DNA of 64,000 nucleotides from Tectiglobus sp965215755. Lineage in GTDB: Bacteria > Pseudomonadota > Alphaproteobacteria > Rhizobiales > Hyphomicrobiaceae. Shown piece by piece: positions 37,721 to 45,249 of the stretch. Location: NCBI GenBank assembly GCA_965215755.1, contig OZ244119.1:992001-1056000 (forward strand), in the 5' to 3' direction. The notes under the pieces are model-generated. The model was not told the DNA's origin, did no database searches, and worked only from the letters and a program-made list of their open reading frames with translations. The position numbers and the translations under genes are program-made. Each line of letters begins with the position of its first letter. Position 1 is the first letter of the stretch.

Positions 37721-37955
37721 ACCGGCCCGGGCCAAGCTGCGGGTGGTCGACAACAGTCTGAAGTCTTTTAAGAAGATGCAGCCGTCGCGGCGCGATACTT
37801 GTGTCTCGCAGCGCCAGATGGTCGAGCACAATTCGGTCTACGACACGCTGAAGCAGGGCAAGGTCGTCGCCTATTGCGCACCGTGCGATTGCCCCGAGCA
37901 GTACGCACAACCGGCAGCCAAACCAAAACAACACGTTGGGGGTAGAACGTCGTGA
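37611..37955 (+). CDS. Overlapping small lipoprotein, outer-membrane spanin (Rz1-type) candidate
   Basis: A 114-residue protein encoded in a different frame from 37445-37720, overlapping it by 110 bases. The N-terminus is basic, then LVLLLALTTSGC gives a signal sequence with a lipobox-like cysteine. A GGAGGAAC purine stretch lies upstream of ATG 37611. The mature part has several cysteines (DTC, CAPCDC) and a Pro/Ala/Lys ending. The nested position and lipobox suggest the o-spanin partner; it is longer than most Rz1 proteins, so the call is tentative. Confidence 0.5.
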   Translation: MHNRWRNSGRTWPTRLVLLLALTTSGCGPTQWFGQTEPARAKLRVVDNSLKSFKKMQPSRRDTCVSQRQMVEHNSVYDTLKQGKVVAYCAPCDCPEQYAQPAAKPKQHVGGRTS

Positions 37956-37958
37956 GCG

Positions 37959-38471
37959 ATGCAGCAGTTGCTTATGGACATCCACCGGTCACTGGGCCGG
38001 ATCGAAGGGGCGCAGGGGGCGATGCAGGACGGTCTGACGAAACTGGAACACGACCTGAAGCGCGATCTCCGCGAGACCAGAAAACGGGTCACCAAACTGG
38101 AACAGAGCGCCAGCCGTCCGCCGGCGGTGGAGACGGCGCTCAAGCAGTTGCTCACCTACGGCTTGCCGCTACTGACCCTATGGCTGACCGAGTCCGTCGA
38201 ACTCGCCCTCAAGGCCCTGTCGGCCATCAAATGGAGGCTGCCTGGCGCCGGTTTGTGCGCGGTGAGACGGTGGTCGATCGCCGGCTCCGACGCTCGCTGC
38301 TGTTGTGCCTGGCTGTGCTGTCGTTCACGGTGTTTCAGCGGTGGGTTTGGTGATGGTGCGCTAGACCCGGTCATGCACAGCCGGCAGCTCCAGTCAGAAA
38401 GCAGACAAAGTCTCGCTGACGCAAATGACCCTGAACAGACATTCCAGCGCTCCGGGTGCTCGTCTTGTTGA
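37959..38471 (+). CDS. Hypothetical coiled-coil/membrane protein, probably degraded at the C-terminus
   Basis: A 170-residue frame starting three bases after the lipoprotein stop. Residues about 1-50 are a charged predicted coiled coil (GRIEGAQGAMQDGLTKLEHD) and about 60-85 are hydrophobic (LLTYGLPLLTLWL), resembling the plan of small phage XhlA-like membrane proteins. After the segment ALSAIK the sequence turns into a Cys/Arg/Trp-rich stretch that does not look like natural protein. An alternative frame, ATG 38231 to 38353, gives a 40-residue peptide with one helix. A frameshift or decay near 38225 is likely. Confidence 0.35.
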   Translation: MQQLLMDIHRSLGRIEGAQGAMQDGLTKLEHDLKRDLRETRKRVTKLEQSASRPPAVETALKQLLTYGLPLLTLWLTESVELALKALSAIKWRLPGAGLCAVRRWSIAGSDARCCCAWLCCRSRCFSGGFGDGALDPVMHSRQLQSESRQSLADANDPEQTFQRSGCSSC

Positions 38472-38473
38472 CT

Positions 38474-38495
38474 AATTAGGACAATCGTCCTAATT
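38474..38495. promoter_or_regulatory. Palindromic operator of the TetR-family gene
   Basis: A perfect palindrome with 9-bp arms AATTAGGAC and GTCCTAATT and a 4-base centre ends seven bases before the TetR-family start codon. Placement so close to the ATG, with no Shine-Dalgarno between, suggests autorepression of a leaderless or near-leaderless transcript covering the regulator, YciI and glycosylase genes. Confidence 0.7.
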
Positions 38496-38502
38496 GTGAC
38501 GC

Positions 38503-39090
38503 ATGAGCAAACAATCCACGCGTGGTCAGATTGTCGAAACAGCCGATGACCTCTTCTACAGAAAGGGGTTTGAGGCGACTTCTTTTGCGGATATCGCCAA
38601 AGACGTCGGGATATCGCGCGGAAACTTCTACCACCACTTCAAGAGTAAAGACGCCATTCTTGACGCGGTGATCGACCTGCGTCTGTCGAAAACAGAAGCT
38701 ATGCTTGAGGCTTGGGAGAGCGAGGACGATTGTCCCGCTGAACGTGTCCGGGCGTTCGTCAACATTCTCATCGCAAATCGCACGAAGATCATGCTCCATG
38801 GCTGCCCCGTTGGCACGCTTTGCGCTGAACTCATCAAGTTGGAGCATCAAGCCGCAGATCGCGCTCGTGACCTATTCACGCTGTTCCGCGACTGGCTGAC
38901 TCGACAATTCGATGCTCTTGGCTGCGAAAAGGCTGACGTTCTTGCGATGCATCTTCTGGCGAGATCCCAAGGCGTTGCCAATCTAGCTAGCGCTCTTCGA
39001 GACGAAGCGTTCATCCAACGCGAGGTGAACGATCTGAGTGCATGGGTGGATCAAATCGCGCCAGATGCGTCCAGCAAAAAGAGGAGTTAA
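38503..39090 (+). CDS. TetR-family transcriptional regulator
   Basis: A 195-residue regulator. The N-terminal helix-turn-helix reads GQIVETADDLFYRKGFEATSF then DIAKDVGISRGNFYHHFKSKD, a textbook TetR DNA-binding domain; the C-terminal ligand domain carries a central CPVGTLCAEL block seen in a subgroup that senses electrophiles or reactive compounds. A perfect palindrome lies just upstream, so it probably represses itself. The YciI-like gene begins three bases after the stop and the glycosylase soon after, making a likely three-gene unit. Confidence 0.92.
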   Translation: MSKQSTRGQIVETADDLFYRKGFEATSFADIAKDVGISRGNFYHHFKSKDAILDAVIDLRLSKTEAMLEAWESEDDCPAERVRAFVNILIANRTKIMLHGCPVGTLCAELIKLEHQAADRARDLFTLFRDWLTRQFDALGCEKADVLAMHLLARSQGVANLASALRDEAFIQREVNDLSAWVDQIAPDASSKKRS

Positions 39091-39093
39091 ATC

Positions 39094-39378
39094 GTGTTCG
39101 TTGTCTTTCTGAAATTTGCCGATAAGTCCCGGGCTCCTGCGTTCATGGAAGCTCACAAACAGTGGATCGCTGAGGGCTTCGATGACGGTGTTTTCCTCAC
39201 CGTCGGTTCACTTCAACCCAATGCCGGTGGTGCGATTATAGCAAATGGTCTTGATCGCGACGCACTCGACAAGAGAATCGCTGAGGACCCATTCGTCGCC
39301 GAGGGTGTCGTCAACCCTGAGGTCTATGAAGTATCGCCGGCGCGCACCGACCCACGCCTCGACTTCATCAAGGACTGA
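39094..39378 (+). CDS. YciI-family protein
   Basis: A 94-residue member of the small YciI/YCII ferredoxin-like-fold family, whose functions are mostly unknown; one relative dehydrochlorinates aromatics. The His in the FMEAHKQWIAEG region and the Asp of the RIAEDPFVAEG block are the usual conserved residues. Start is GTG 39094, three bases after the TetR stop, implying cotranscription and coupling. It ends four bases before the glycosylase start. Confidence 0.87.
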   Translation: MFVVFLKFADKSRAPAFMEAHKQWIAEGFDDGVFLTVGSLQPNAGGAIIANGLDRDALDKRIAEDPFVAEGVVNPEVYEVSPARTDPRLDFIKD

Positions 39379-39382
39379 GCCC

Positions 39383-39991
39383 ATGACCAAGACGGTAACT
39401 GGGCCGGATGGTAAGCTACGTTGCGGCTGGTGTGCGGCTGCTCCCGAGTTCTGGGACTACCATGACCGAGAATGGGGCTTTCCTGTAGCCGATGATACGC
39501 GGCTGTTTGAAAAGATTTGCCTTGAGAGTTTTCAGTCAGGCTTGAGTTGGCGTACAATTCTGGGGAAACGCGAGAATTTTCGCACCGCATTCGAAGGTTT
39601 CGATTTTTGTAGAGTGGCGGCGTTCGACGACACAGATGTTGAGCGGCTGCTCGGAAATAAAGGCATCGTCCGCCATCGCGGTAAGATAGCCGCGGTTGTC
39701 AACAATGCCCGCCGAGCCTGCGAAGTTGCAGACGCTGAAGGTTCGCTTGCCTCGTATTTCTGGCGCTTCGAGCCTAACCCAAGCGAGTTGGAAGAACCGC
39801 AGGCAGCTTCAACATCCCCAGCTTCGGTTGCTCTTTCCAAAGACCTGAAGAAGCGTGGGTGGAAATTTGTCGGTCCGACGACTGTCTTCGCGTTCATGCA
39901 GGCGATGGGCCTGATCAATGATCATGCAGAAGGATGCATTATGCGCGCTGAAGCTACAAAGGCCCGGCGTTCGTTTCGAAAGCCAAGATAA
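39383..39991 (+). CDS. tag: DNA-3-methyladenine glycosylase I
   Basis: A 202-residue Tag-type glycosylase that removes 3-methyladenine from alkylated DNA. The family start RCGWCAAAPEFWDYHDREWGFP, the LFEKICLESFQSGLSWRTIL block, LGNKGIVRHRGKIAAVVNNA and the C-terminal FAFMQAMGLINDHAEGC are all present, with the Cys/His zinc ligands in the first and last blocks. ATG 39383 is four bases after the YciI-like stop; the open frame upstream lies within that gene. It is the last ordinary gene before the island boundary. Confidence 0.93.
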   Translation: MTKTVTGPDGKLRCGWCAAAPEFWDYHDREWGFPVADDTRLFEKICLESFQSGLSWRTILGKRENFRTAFEGFDFCRVAAFDDTDVERLLGNKGIVRHRGKIAAVVNNARRACEVADAEGSLASYFWRFEPNPSELEEPQAASTSPASVALSKDLKKRGWKFVGPTTVFAFMQAMGLINDHAEGCIMRAEATKARRSFRKPR

Positions 39992-40244
39992 CGAGTACTT
40001 CTTTGTGGACTTCCGAGCGTCCGGTCATGGCCCTTCGCGTCAGCCGACTATGGCGAGTTGGGTGAACTAGTTTGGAAGCGGACGCAAACCTACTAACATT
40101 CCCGTTGAACATAAGGGATCTTAGCGTCGAAGTTGGCGCGCGTCAGTGGAGTGCACCTAGTAAAAAGTCGGAAATTGAGGTTTGTTCCCTCTATGTTCCA
40201 AGGGATAATTTCGCTTAAGTATCTGATTTTATTGATAAAATTGA

Positions 40245-40292
40245 TGGTGCCGCAAGAGAGACTCGAACTCCCAACCCCCTGATTACAAATCA
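40245..40292 (-). other. 3' half of a tRNA-Thr(UGU) gene, attachment-site scar
   Basis: Read on the minus strand, the sequence runs from the anticodon stem-loop (TGATTTGTAATCA, anticodon TGT) through a variable loop, the T arm (GGGAGTTCGAGTC) and acceptor 3' strand to a terminal CCA. The 5' half (acceptor 5' strand and D arm) is absent: bases after 40292 do not fit a tRNA. A tRNA 3' half next to an integrase gene is the usual scar of site-specific integration. The rest of the 462-base gap between 39992 and 40453 holds nothing else I can support. Confidence 0.8.
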
Positions 40293-40453
40293 CCACGTCA
40301 CGAATAAACACGTACACCTACGGACGGTCGAGCGTCTTATTAAGTATTGTTTTTCAACAATAAATGTCCGCATGAGTTCATATCTGTTTGCTTGCAGCCG
40401 GCGATTCTAGTTACCCATAGGTTACCCAGAAACTAGTAGGGGGAGAAGTCGTC

Positions 40454-41698
40454 ATGGTCAAAGCAGTTACTGGTGGCGCATCGGAGATCCGGGAATTGCC
40501 GGTTGGGCAACGCGTTGACCAGCGTGATGCTGTTCAGCCAGGCCTATGGATAAGAAAATCGCCGCGCACAGCGAAAACCCAAACTGTGCGTCCCGAAGAG
40601 CTGATCACGTACCGCGTCGTCTACAAGCGCAGATCGGACGGCAAGGTCCGACAAAAGAAGCTGGGCAAGGCATCGCAGATCAAACTTGCTGAAGCGCGCC
40701 GTTTAGCAAAATCAATCATGGATCAGGTGGCGGAGGGCAAAGACCCGGCCGCAGAACACGGCGAATGGGTCAATTCCGTTACCTTTCGCGAACTGGCTGA
40801 TCAGTGGCTGGCCTTCAAACGCCGGCAAGGTCGTGCGTCAGCTTATTTGTCAGAGTCGGAGCGCCGATCGAGATCATTGCCGGATTGGTTCAAGGCCAAG
40901 AAGGCTTGCGACATACAACGCATAGACGTCGCCAAGGTTCTGGATAAGAAGGCTGACACAGGAAAGCGAACTGAAACCAATCGCGTGCACGCATTGCTGA
41001 GCGCTGTATTCAAGTGGGCAGTGTCCGAGGGCCACATCAGCCAGGACCCAGCTCAAGGTTTGCAGAAACGCTTCCCTGAAGCGCCCCGGGAACGAGTTTT
41101 AACCGATGCCGAAATCCGCGCCATCTGGAACGGTATCGATAGCGGTTACGGCTCAGAGGCCAGCAAGATTGCAATGAAGTTGTGTTTCGTCTTAGGGCAA
41201 CGCCCCAAGGAAATTGTGTCTATCCGCCAGGAGAACATCACTCTTGATGATTCAAACCCAATGATCATTGTGTCCGCACAGTCTGGCAAAAACAGAACAG
41301 AGCATTGGGTGCCGCTGCCCAAGATGGCGGTTGAGCTGCTGAGTAAGGCAAAGGCGATTGCTGGTGATAGCGAATGGCTGTTTCCCAATCCGACCGGTAC
41401 TGGCAGCATCCAACCAAAAGCTCTGACCAGACTGATCACTCGGTCCAAGGCAGATCAGGACGGCATGCTGTTTGGGGTGCCCGATGCACAATTGTACGAC
41501 TCGAAGAAAACGATAGCCACGTACCTCGGTGATGCAGGTTATCCGAACGAATTGATCGGCATCTTGTTCAACCACTTATCGGCGAAATCTGGGACAGTGA
41601 CAGGCCGGCACTACAACCATTCTGGATACCTGAAAACCAAGCGCGAACTGATTGAACTATGGGCGCGGCATCTTGAGATCGTCGTTGGTCACAATTGA
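40454..41698 (+). CDS. Tyrosine-type integrase with altered active-site box
   Basis: A 414-residue site-specific recombinase in the P4/island integrase style. An N-terminal arm-binding region (YKRRSDGKVRQKKLGKASQI), an SAM-like core-binding domain (FRELADQWLAFKRRQG) and a catalytic domain follow. Arg250 in GQRPKEI, His374 in FNHLSA and the nucleophile Tyr387 in GRHYN are in place. Where HxxR is expected the protein reads YDSK (Tyr348, Lys351), so two catalytic residues are replaced. ATG 40454 follows GGGGGAGAAG. It adjoins the tRNA fragment and presumably inserted the island; present activity is uncertain. Confidence 0.9.
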   Translation: MVKAVTGGASEIRELPVGQRVDQRDAVQPGLWIRKSPRTAKTQTVRPEELITYRVVYKRRSDGKVRQKKLGKASQIKLAEARRLAKSIMDQVAEGKDPAAEHGEWVNSVTFRELADQWLAFKRRQGRASAYLSESERRSRSLPDWFKAKKACDIQRIDVAKVLDKKADTGKRTETNRVHALLSAVFKWAVSEGHISQDPAQGLQKRFPEAPRERVLTDAEIRAIWNGIDSGYGSEASKIAMKLCFVLGQRPKEIVSIRQENITLDDSNPMIIVSAQSGKNRTEHWVPLPKMAVELLSKAKAIAGDSEWLFPNPTGTGSIQPKALTRLITRSKADQDGMLFGVPDAQLYDSKKTIATYLGDAGYPNELIGILFNHLSAKSGTVTGRHYNHSGYLKTKRELIELWARHLEIVVGHN

Positions 41699-41882
41699 AT
41701 TGTCATGCGGAAACCTCAATCTTTTGCGGCGTCAGCTTATTAATCGATTGTCCATCGACATCGCGTCCTGTTTATCCCGAAGTTCTGTTCGGCAAAACTC
41801 CACCCCACAGTCGACAAAAATTCCCCAAAGTTTGTTGTCAGTTTGCCGGCTTTGGCATTGGCTCGGGAATTCGAGGACTACC

Positions 41883-42764
41883 ATGGCTCGGAGCAAGAGA
41901 TCTCATAAATACGAGGGTGCTTTGGCTGAGCCCTTGCCGCGCTGGGTAAGACTTGTAAGGGAATATACGCCAAAATCGGCGCCCGCCGAGTCGCCAGAAT
42001 GGATAGCACTGCAGTGGGACGATCTTATTGCGAAAGCGCGCGAAGCTGACAATATCAACAGCAGACGGTTTTTCACAGAGTACTTTGCGAAATTTAAAAT
42101 GCTGTATGATCATTTTGGGATCGATCGCGCGTCACCCTGCGCCGATCTTGATTTGGCACTAGAACTAGCTTGGCGTCACGAGCGTGATCTATTCATAAAC
42201 GATGATGTTCACTTTTCCACATTGTATAAAAAGTACCGTGTCGATCCTGACTCTCCTTATGCTTTTTGCCGGTTGATTGCCAAGCTTGCGCAGACGTATG
42301 TGCCCGGTTTTCGCGAAGTCGAGCCCAATAAAACAGGTCGCACTTCGTTGGATGATGATGATTATGCATCACTAGTTTTGGCAGCGATGGTCGTGTCCAC
42401 AATGATCGAAAACCGCACCGGGAAGAAACCGTCGTGCCGTCAACTCGCAGAAATTCTTCAGACCCCGCAAAAATTGCGAACTTACATAAATCCAACATTT
42501 GCTCGTCATATAGCGGGCATTATTGAGCAAAGTGGTAATATGCGTCGGACTCAGCCAGGTCCAATGTCTGACACGACAATTCGAAAATACCTTCGAGCGG
42601 CTGAAACAGCTACTCAGGTCAAAGGACCCAAAGAGCTCAACTCTTATCACCGGCAATATCTACTTAGGGTATCACCGCGTATTCGTGAGATTGCACGAGT
42701 CCTTCGGGCAGCCGGAAACATTGAAGAGCTATGTGCGGAAGTTGGTGACGGCATGAATGCATAA
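41883..42764 (+). CDS. Hypothetical protein next to the integrase
   Basis: A 293-residue protein I do not recognise. It has a basic start (MARSKRSHKYEGALAE), no signal peptide and no TM helix, with a helical Trp/Arg/Asp-rich middle (LELAWRHERDLFINDD) and a basic C-terminal helix (RVSPRIREIARVLRAAGNIEEL). ATG 41883 follows GAGGACTACC; the open frame upstream to 41652 overlaps the integrase end. The codon use is less GC-biased than the metabolic half, in line with acquired DNA. A DNA-binding or island-maintenance role is possible only from its position. Confidence 0.6.
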   Translation: MARSKRSHKYEGALAEPLPRWVRLVREYTPKSAPAESPEWIALQWDDLIAKAREADNINSRRFFTEYFAKFKMLYDHFGIDRASPCADLDLALELAWRHERDLFINDDVHFSTLYKKYRVDPDSPYAFCRLIAKLAQTYVPGFREVEPNKTGRTSLDDDDYASLVLAAMVVSTMIENRTGKKPSCRQLAEILQTPQKLRTYINPTFARHIAGIIEQSGNMRRTQPGPMSDTTIRKYLRAAETATQVKGPKELNSYHRQYLLRVSPRIREIARVLRAAGNIEELCAEVGDGMNA

Positions 42765-42775
42765 GGCGGGATATC

Positions 42776-42973
42776 GTGGAGTTTATTCAACGCCTCCACA
42801 TCTCCAACCAGGGAATGATATGGGTGCCTCGCGATGTCGCCACAAAGCTCATTCAGACAGGATCGTTCGACGATCAACTCGCAGAAGTATCGCGCAATGG
42901 TAGCCGAGCACCTTACTCACCCAGGCCATCGATAGCGAGGTCGCCGAATTTCTTATCCAAGTATCCCAGCTGA
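42776..42973 (+). CDS. Small hypothetical ORF, weakly supported
   Basis: A 65-codon frame with GTG start 12 bases after the previous gene. The first half (FIQRLHISNQGMIWVPRDVATKLI) looks plausible as protein, while the rest is Ser/Pro/Arg-rich and may be out of frame. No ribosome site or family match is evident. It may be a decayed gene. Confidence 0.25.
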   Translation: MEFIQRLHISNQGMIWVPRDVATKLIQTGSFDDQLAEVSRNGSRAPYSPRPSIARSPNFLSKYPS

Positions 42974-43317
42974 AAACGGTTGACGCCCGCCTACTCAACG
43001 TGCGCCACGGTCATATGCCGAAGCGTGAGATCATGACCGGCATCGGCTTGAACACTTCCCTCTAGCAGCGCTTGCGCGTCTGCGGGCCAAGCCAGTTGCC
43101 GAAGGTCATTCGCGGTGTCGAATTCAACGGCGGGCTGGAGATCTCCCTCGCTGATCACCAGCCTCAAACCACCGCCTGATTCCGCACGCCATGACCAAGA
43201 TTCGGCGATGCTCAACATTGGGCAGATTGGGTCAAATTTGTAGTTGTGAAAAAGGCTATGTAACTGCCCAGACGCTGAGATTAATGAAGAGGTCACCCGT
43301 GATCAGGAGTGACCATC
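42974..43317. other. Gene-poor stretch with possible gene debris
   Basis: No convincing gene. A minus-strand frame ending at 42991 contains a protein-like segment (RLVISEGDLQPAVEFDTAND) without a credible start, suggesting a fragment of a lost gene. A GGGTCAAATTT motif near 43228 resembles the ends of the repeat described at 45.03 kb. Confidence 0.4.
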
Positions 43318-43551
43318 ATGACACGCAAACAAACATTGGAAGCTCACGAACTCGAGCCGCTCGCGTATACAATATCTGAAGCATGCTTCCGCCTTAGGAT
43401 TGGTCGGACGAGTCTCTACAAGCTCGCAAACTGTAACAAGATCCGGCTCATTAGGATCGCTGGCCGCACGCTTGTGCCACATTCTGAGCTTGAGAGGCTC
43501 ATCGTTGGCGATCACGATGTGTCTGACGTCAGCCCCCCTGGAACCTTCTGA
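43318..43551 (+). CDS. Excisionase/AlpA-like helix-turn-helix protein, ended by an IS
   Basis: A 77-residue DNA-binding protein. The core YTISEACFRLRIGRTSLYKLAN, then the beta-hairpin IRLIRIAGRTLVPHSELERL, is the HTH_17 excisionase-type winged helix. AGGAG lies eight bases before ATG 43318; a GTG at 43309 is in frame too. Excisionase-like proteins control integrase direction, matching the island integrase 1.6 kb upstream. Its TGA (43549-43551) appears to be the first bases of the adjoining IS3 element, so the natural C-terminus may be lost; the domain itself is whole. Confidence 0.75.
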   Translation: MTRKQTLEAHELEPLAYTISEACFRLRIGRTSLYKLANCNKIRLIRIAGRTLVPHSELERLIVGDHDVSDVSPPGTF

Positions 43552-43606
43552 GATCATTTTTTAACTGAGTGTTTCTAGGCTCATCCTCACCACTGAGGAG
43601 TGCCAC

Positions 43607-43969
43607 ATGGGACGTAGAACTGAAGCTTCTGACCGCACCGTCAAAGACATCCGGCGTCAAACTCGGAAGCGATATTCATCCGAGGAGAAGATCAGGATCG
43701 TCCTTGCAGGACTGCGCGGCGAAGACAGCATTGCCGAGCTGTGCCGTCAGGAAGGTATCGCACAGGGCATGTACTACAGCTGGTCAAAGGAGTTCTTGGA
43801 GGCTGGCAAAAAGCGGCTAGCCGGTGATACCGCACGGGCAGCGACCTCTGATGAAGTGAAGGATCTACGACGCGAAGCGCTACACCTCAAGGAGGTTGTC
43901 GCGGAGCAGGCCCTGGAACTTCGGCTGCTCAAAAAAAGCATGATCGGAAGTGGGGGCAACGACACATGA
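43607..43969 (+). CDS. IS3-family transposase OrfA
   Basis: A 120-residue OrfA. The helix-turn-helix YSSEEKIRIVLAGLRGEDSIAELCRQEGI plus YYSWSKEFLEAGKKRL binds the IS ends, and a leucine-zipper-like tail (LRREALHLKEVVAEQALELRLLKKS) mediates pairing with OrfB. Its TGA overlaps the orfB ATG as ATGA. In this arrangement OrfB may be made by coupling or, with slippage at an A-rich run near 43931 (AAAAAAG), as an OrfAB fusion. Confidence 0.9.
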   Translation: MGRRTEASDRTVKDIRRQTRKRYSSEEKIRIVLAGLRGEDSIAELCRQEGIAQGMYYSWSKEFLEAGKKRLAGDTARAATSDEVKDLRREALHLKEVVAEQALELRLLKKSMIGSGGNDT

Positions 43970-44946
43970 GGTATCCCGCGACGGAGAAGCTGGAGATTAT
44001 TCGCCTTGTCGAGCAATCACATCTGCCAGCAAAACGCACATTGGATACGCTCGGCATCCCACGTACGACTTTCTATCGTTGGTATGACCGGTATCTCACC
44101 GGTGGACTTGATGCATTAGAAGATCGAAAGCCGATGCCTGGCCACGTCTGGAACCGCATCCCGGACGATGTCCGAGAGCAAATTGTCGACTTCGCACTCG
44201 AAGAGCCAGAACTGACGCCGCGCGAGCTGGCGGTGAAGTTCACAGATACTCGGAGCTACTTCGTATCCGAGTCTTCCGTCTATCGAATACTCAAAGCGCT
44301 CGACCTCATCACAAGTCCCGCGTTCGCCGTCGTCAAGGCTGCTGATGAGTTCCACGACAAAACAACGGCGATCAATCAGCTTTGGCAGACAGACTTCACC
44401 TACCTCAAAGTCATCGGCTGGGGATGGTTCTATCTCTCGACCGTCCTTGATGATTACTCGCGTTACATCATCGCTTGGAAGTTATGCACTACCATGAAAG
44501 CCAGTGACGTCACTGACACGCTTGAACTTGCATTGGAGGCGTCAGGTTGTGACAAAGTCAACGTCAGACATCGACCGCGACTTCTGTCGGACAATGGTTC
44601 ATCGTACATCTCTGGTGATCTGGCAGAATGGCTCGACGATCAATCGATGGATCATGTTCGTGGTGCGCCATACCATCCTCAGACGCAGGGAAAAATCGAG
44701 CGATGGCATCAAACTTTGAAAAACCGCGTGCTGTTGGAGAACTACTTTCTGCCCGGGGATCTAAAGGCAAGCATCGAAGCATTCGTGACCCACTACAATC
44801 ACGAGCGCTACCACGAAAGCCTCAACAACGTGACGCCCGCAGACGTCTACTTCGGTCGTAACAAGATCATCTTGCTGGAGAGAGAAAGGATCAAACGAAA
44901 GACATTCGAAACACGGCGCTTGCAACATCGCAACGCCGTAGCATAA
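43966..44946 (+). CDS. IS3-family transposase OrfB (DDE integrase domain)
   Basis: A 326-residue catalytic subunit. An N-terminal HTH (RTLDTLGIPRTTFYRWYDRY) precedes the rve integrase core with the first Asp in QTDFTYLK, the second in LLSDNGSSY and the Glu in GKIERWHQTLKNR. The DDE triad is intact and the C-terminal HYNHERYHESLNNVTPADVYFG is typical, so the element may still be active. It ends 44 bases before the presumed right IS end. Confidence 0.92.
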   Translation: MRYPATEKLEIIRLVEQSHLPAKRTLDTLGIPRTTFYRWYDRYLTGGLDALEDRKPMPGHVWNRIPDDVREQIVDFALEEPELTPRELAVKFTDTRSYFVSESSVYRILKALDLITSPAFAVVKAADEFHDKTTAINQLWQTDFTYLKVIGWGWFYLSTVLDDYSRYIIAWKLCTTMKASDVTDTLELALEASGCDKVNVRHRPRLLSDNGSSYISGDLAEWLDDQSMDHVRGAPYHPQTQGKIERWHQTLKNRVLLENYFLPGDLKASIEAFVTHYNHERYHESLNNVTPADVYFGRNKIILLERERIKRKTFETRRLQHRNAVA

Positions 44947-45029
44947 CTTTGAAAACGATGAGCCAATCACTCGCTTAGATCAAACGCTCAACTGTTCCAG
45001 ATTATGTGACGACGGACAGTCCGCTATCT

Positions 45030-45081
45030 GGGTCAACTTCTGCCGTGATGCTCAGCAAGCCGCCAATGGCGAAATTGACCC
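45030..45081. repeat. GGGTCAA...TTGACCC inverted-end element, intron-free copy
   Basis: A 52-bp element starts GGGTCAACTTCTGCC and ends GCGAAATTGACCC, so its tips are inverted repeats of 7 bp extending imperfectly inward. A close relative at 57638-57651 plus 59580-59616 flanks the group II intron: the same GGGTCAACTTCTGC start and GCCGCCAATGG...TTGACCC end. It resembles the internal end repeats of some IS21-type elements (read on the other strand, GGGTCAATTTCGCCATTGGCGG). The remainder of the gap from 44991 to 45249 shows no gene. Confidence 0.65.
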
Positions 45082-45249
45082 ACAAGAGACATCGGCGTAG
45101 CTGTGAAATCTGTTACAAGCCGCGGTAGAGCCGATCACATCCAGCAGGCATCACAATTCGGGAGTGCGGTCTCCCCTACCGCAACCAAGCGGGACACAAC
45201 TAAATGAGGTGACGGTAAACTTGGCAGTCGATTAAGTCAGCCGCTCGTG

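Larger units (their letters stand above)
43549..44990 (+). mobile_element. IS3-family insertion sequence
   Basis: The element holds overlapping orfA and orfB. Imperfect inverted ends are visible: left TGAGATC...GAGTG...GGCTCATC and, read inward from the right, TGAGCGTTT...GAGTG...GGCTCATC. These place the ends near 43549 and 44990 (about 1.44 kb). Flanks (CCTTC left, ACTGT right) show no clear target duplication, so the ends may be off by a few bases or flanks may have changed since insertion. Confidence 0.75.

Noticed and set aside
40245..40330. A complete tRNA gene
   Set aside because: Only the anticodon arm, T arm and 3' acceptor strand can be formed; the D arm and 5' acceptor strand are missing.
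43230..43260. A second full copy of the GGGTCAA-ended repeat
   Set aside because: Only a short GGGTCAAATTT core matches; the other end is absent, so it is recorded as a motif in the gap note only.
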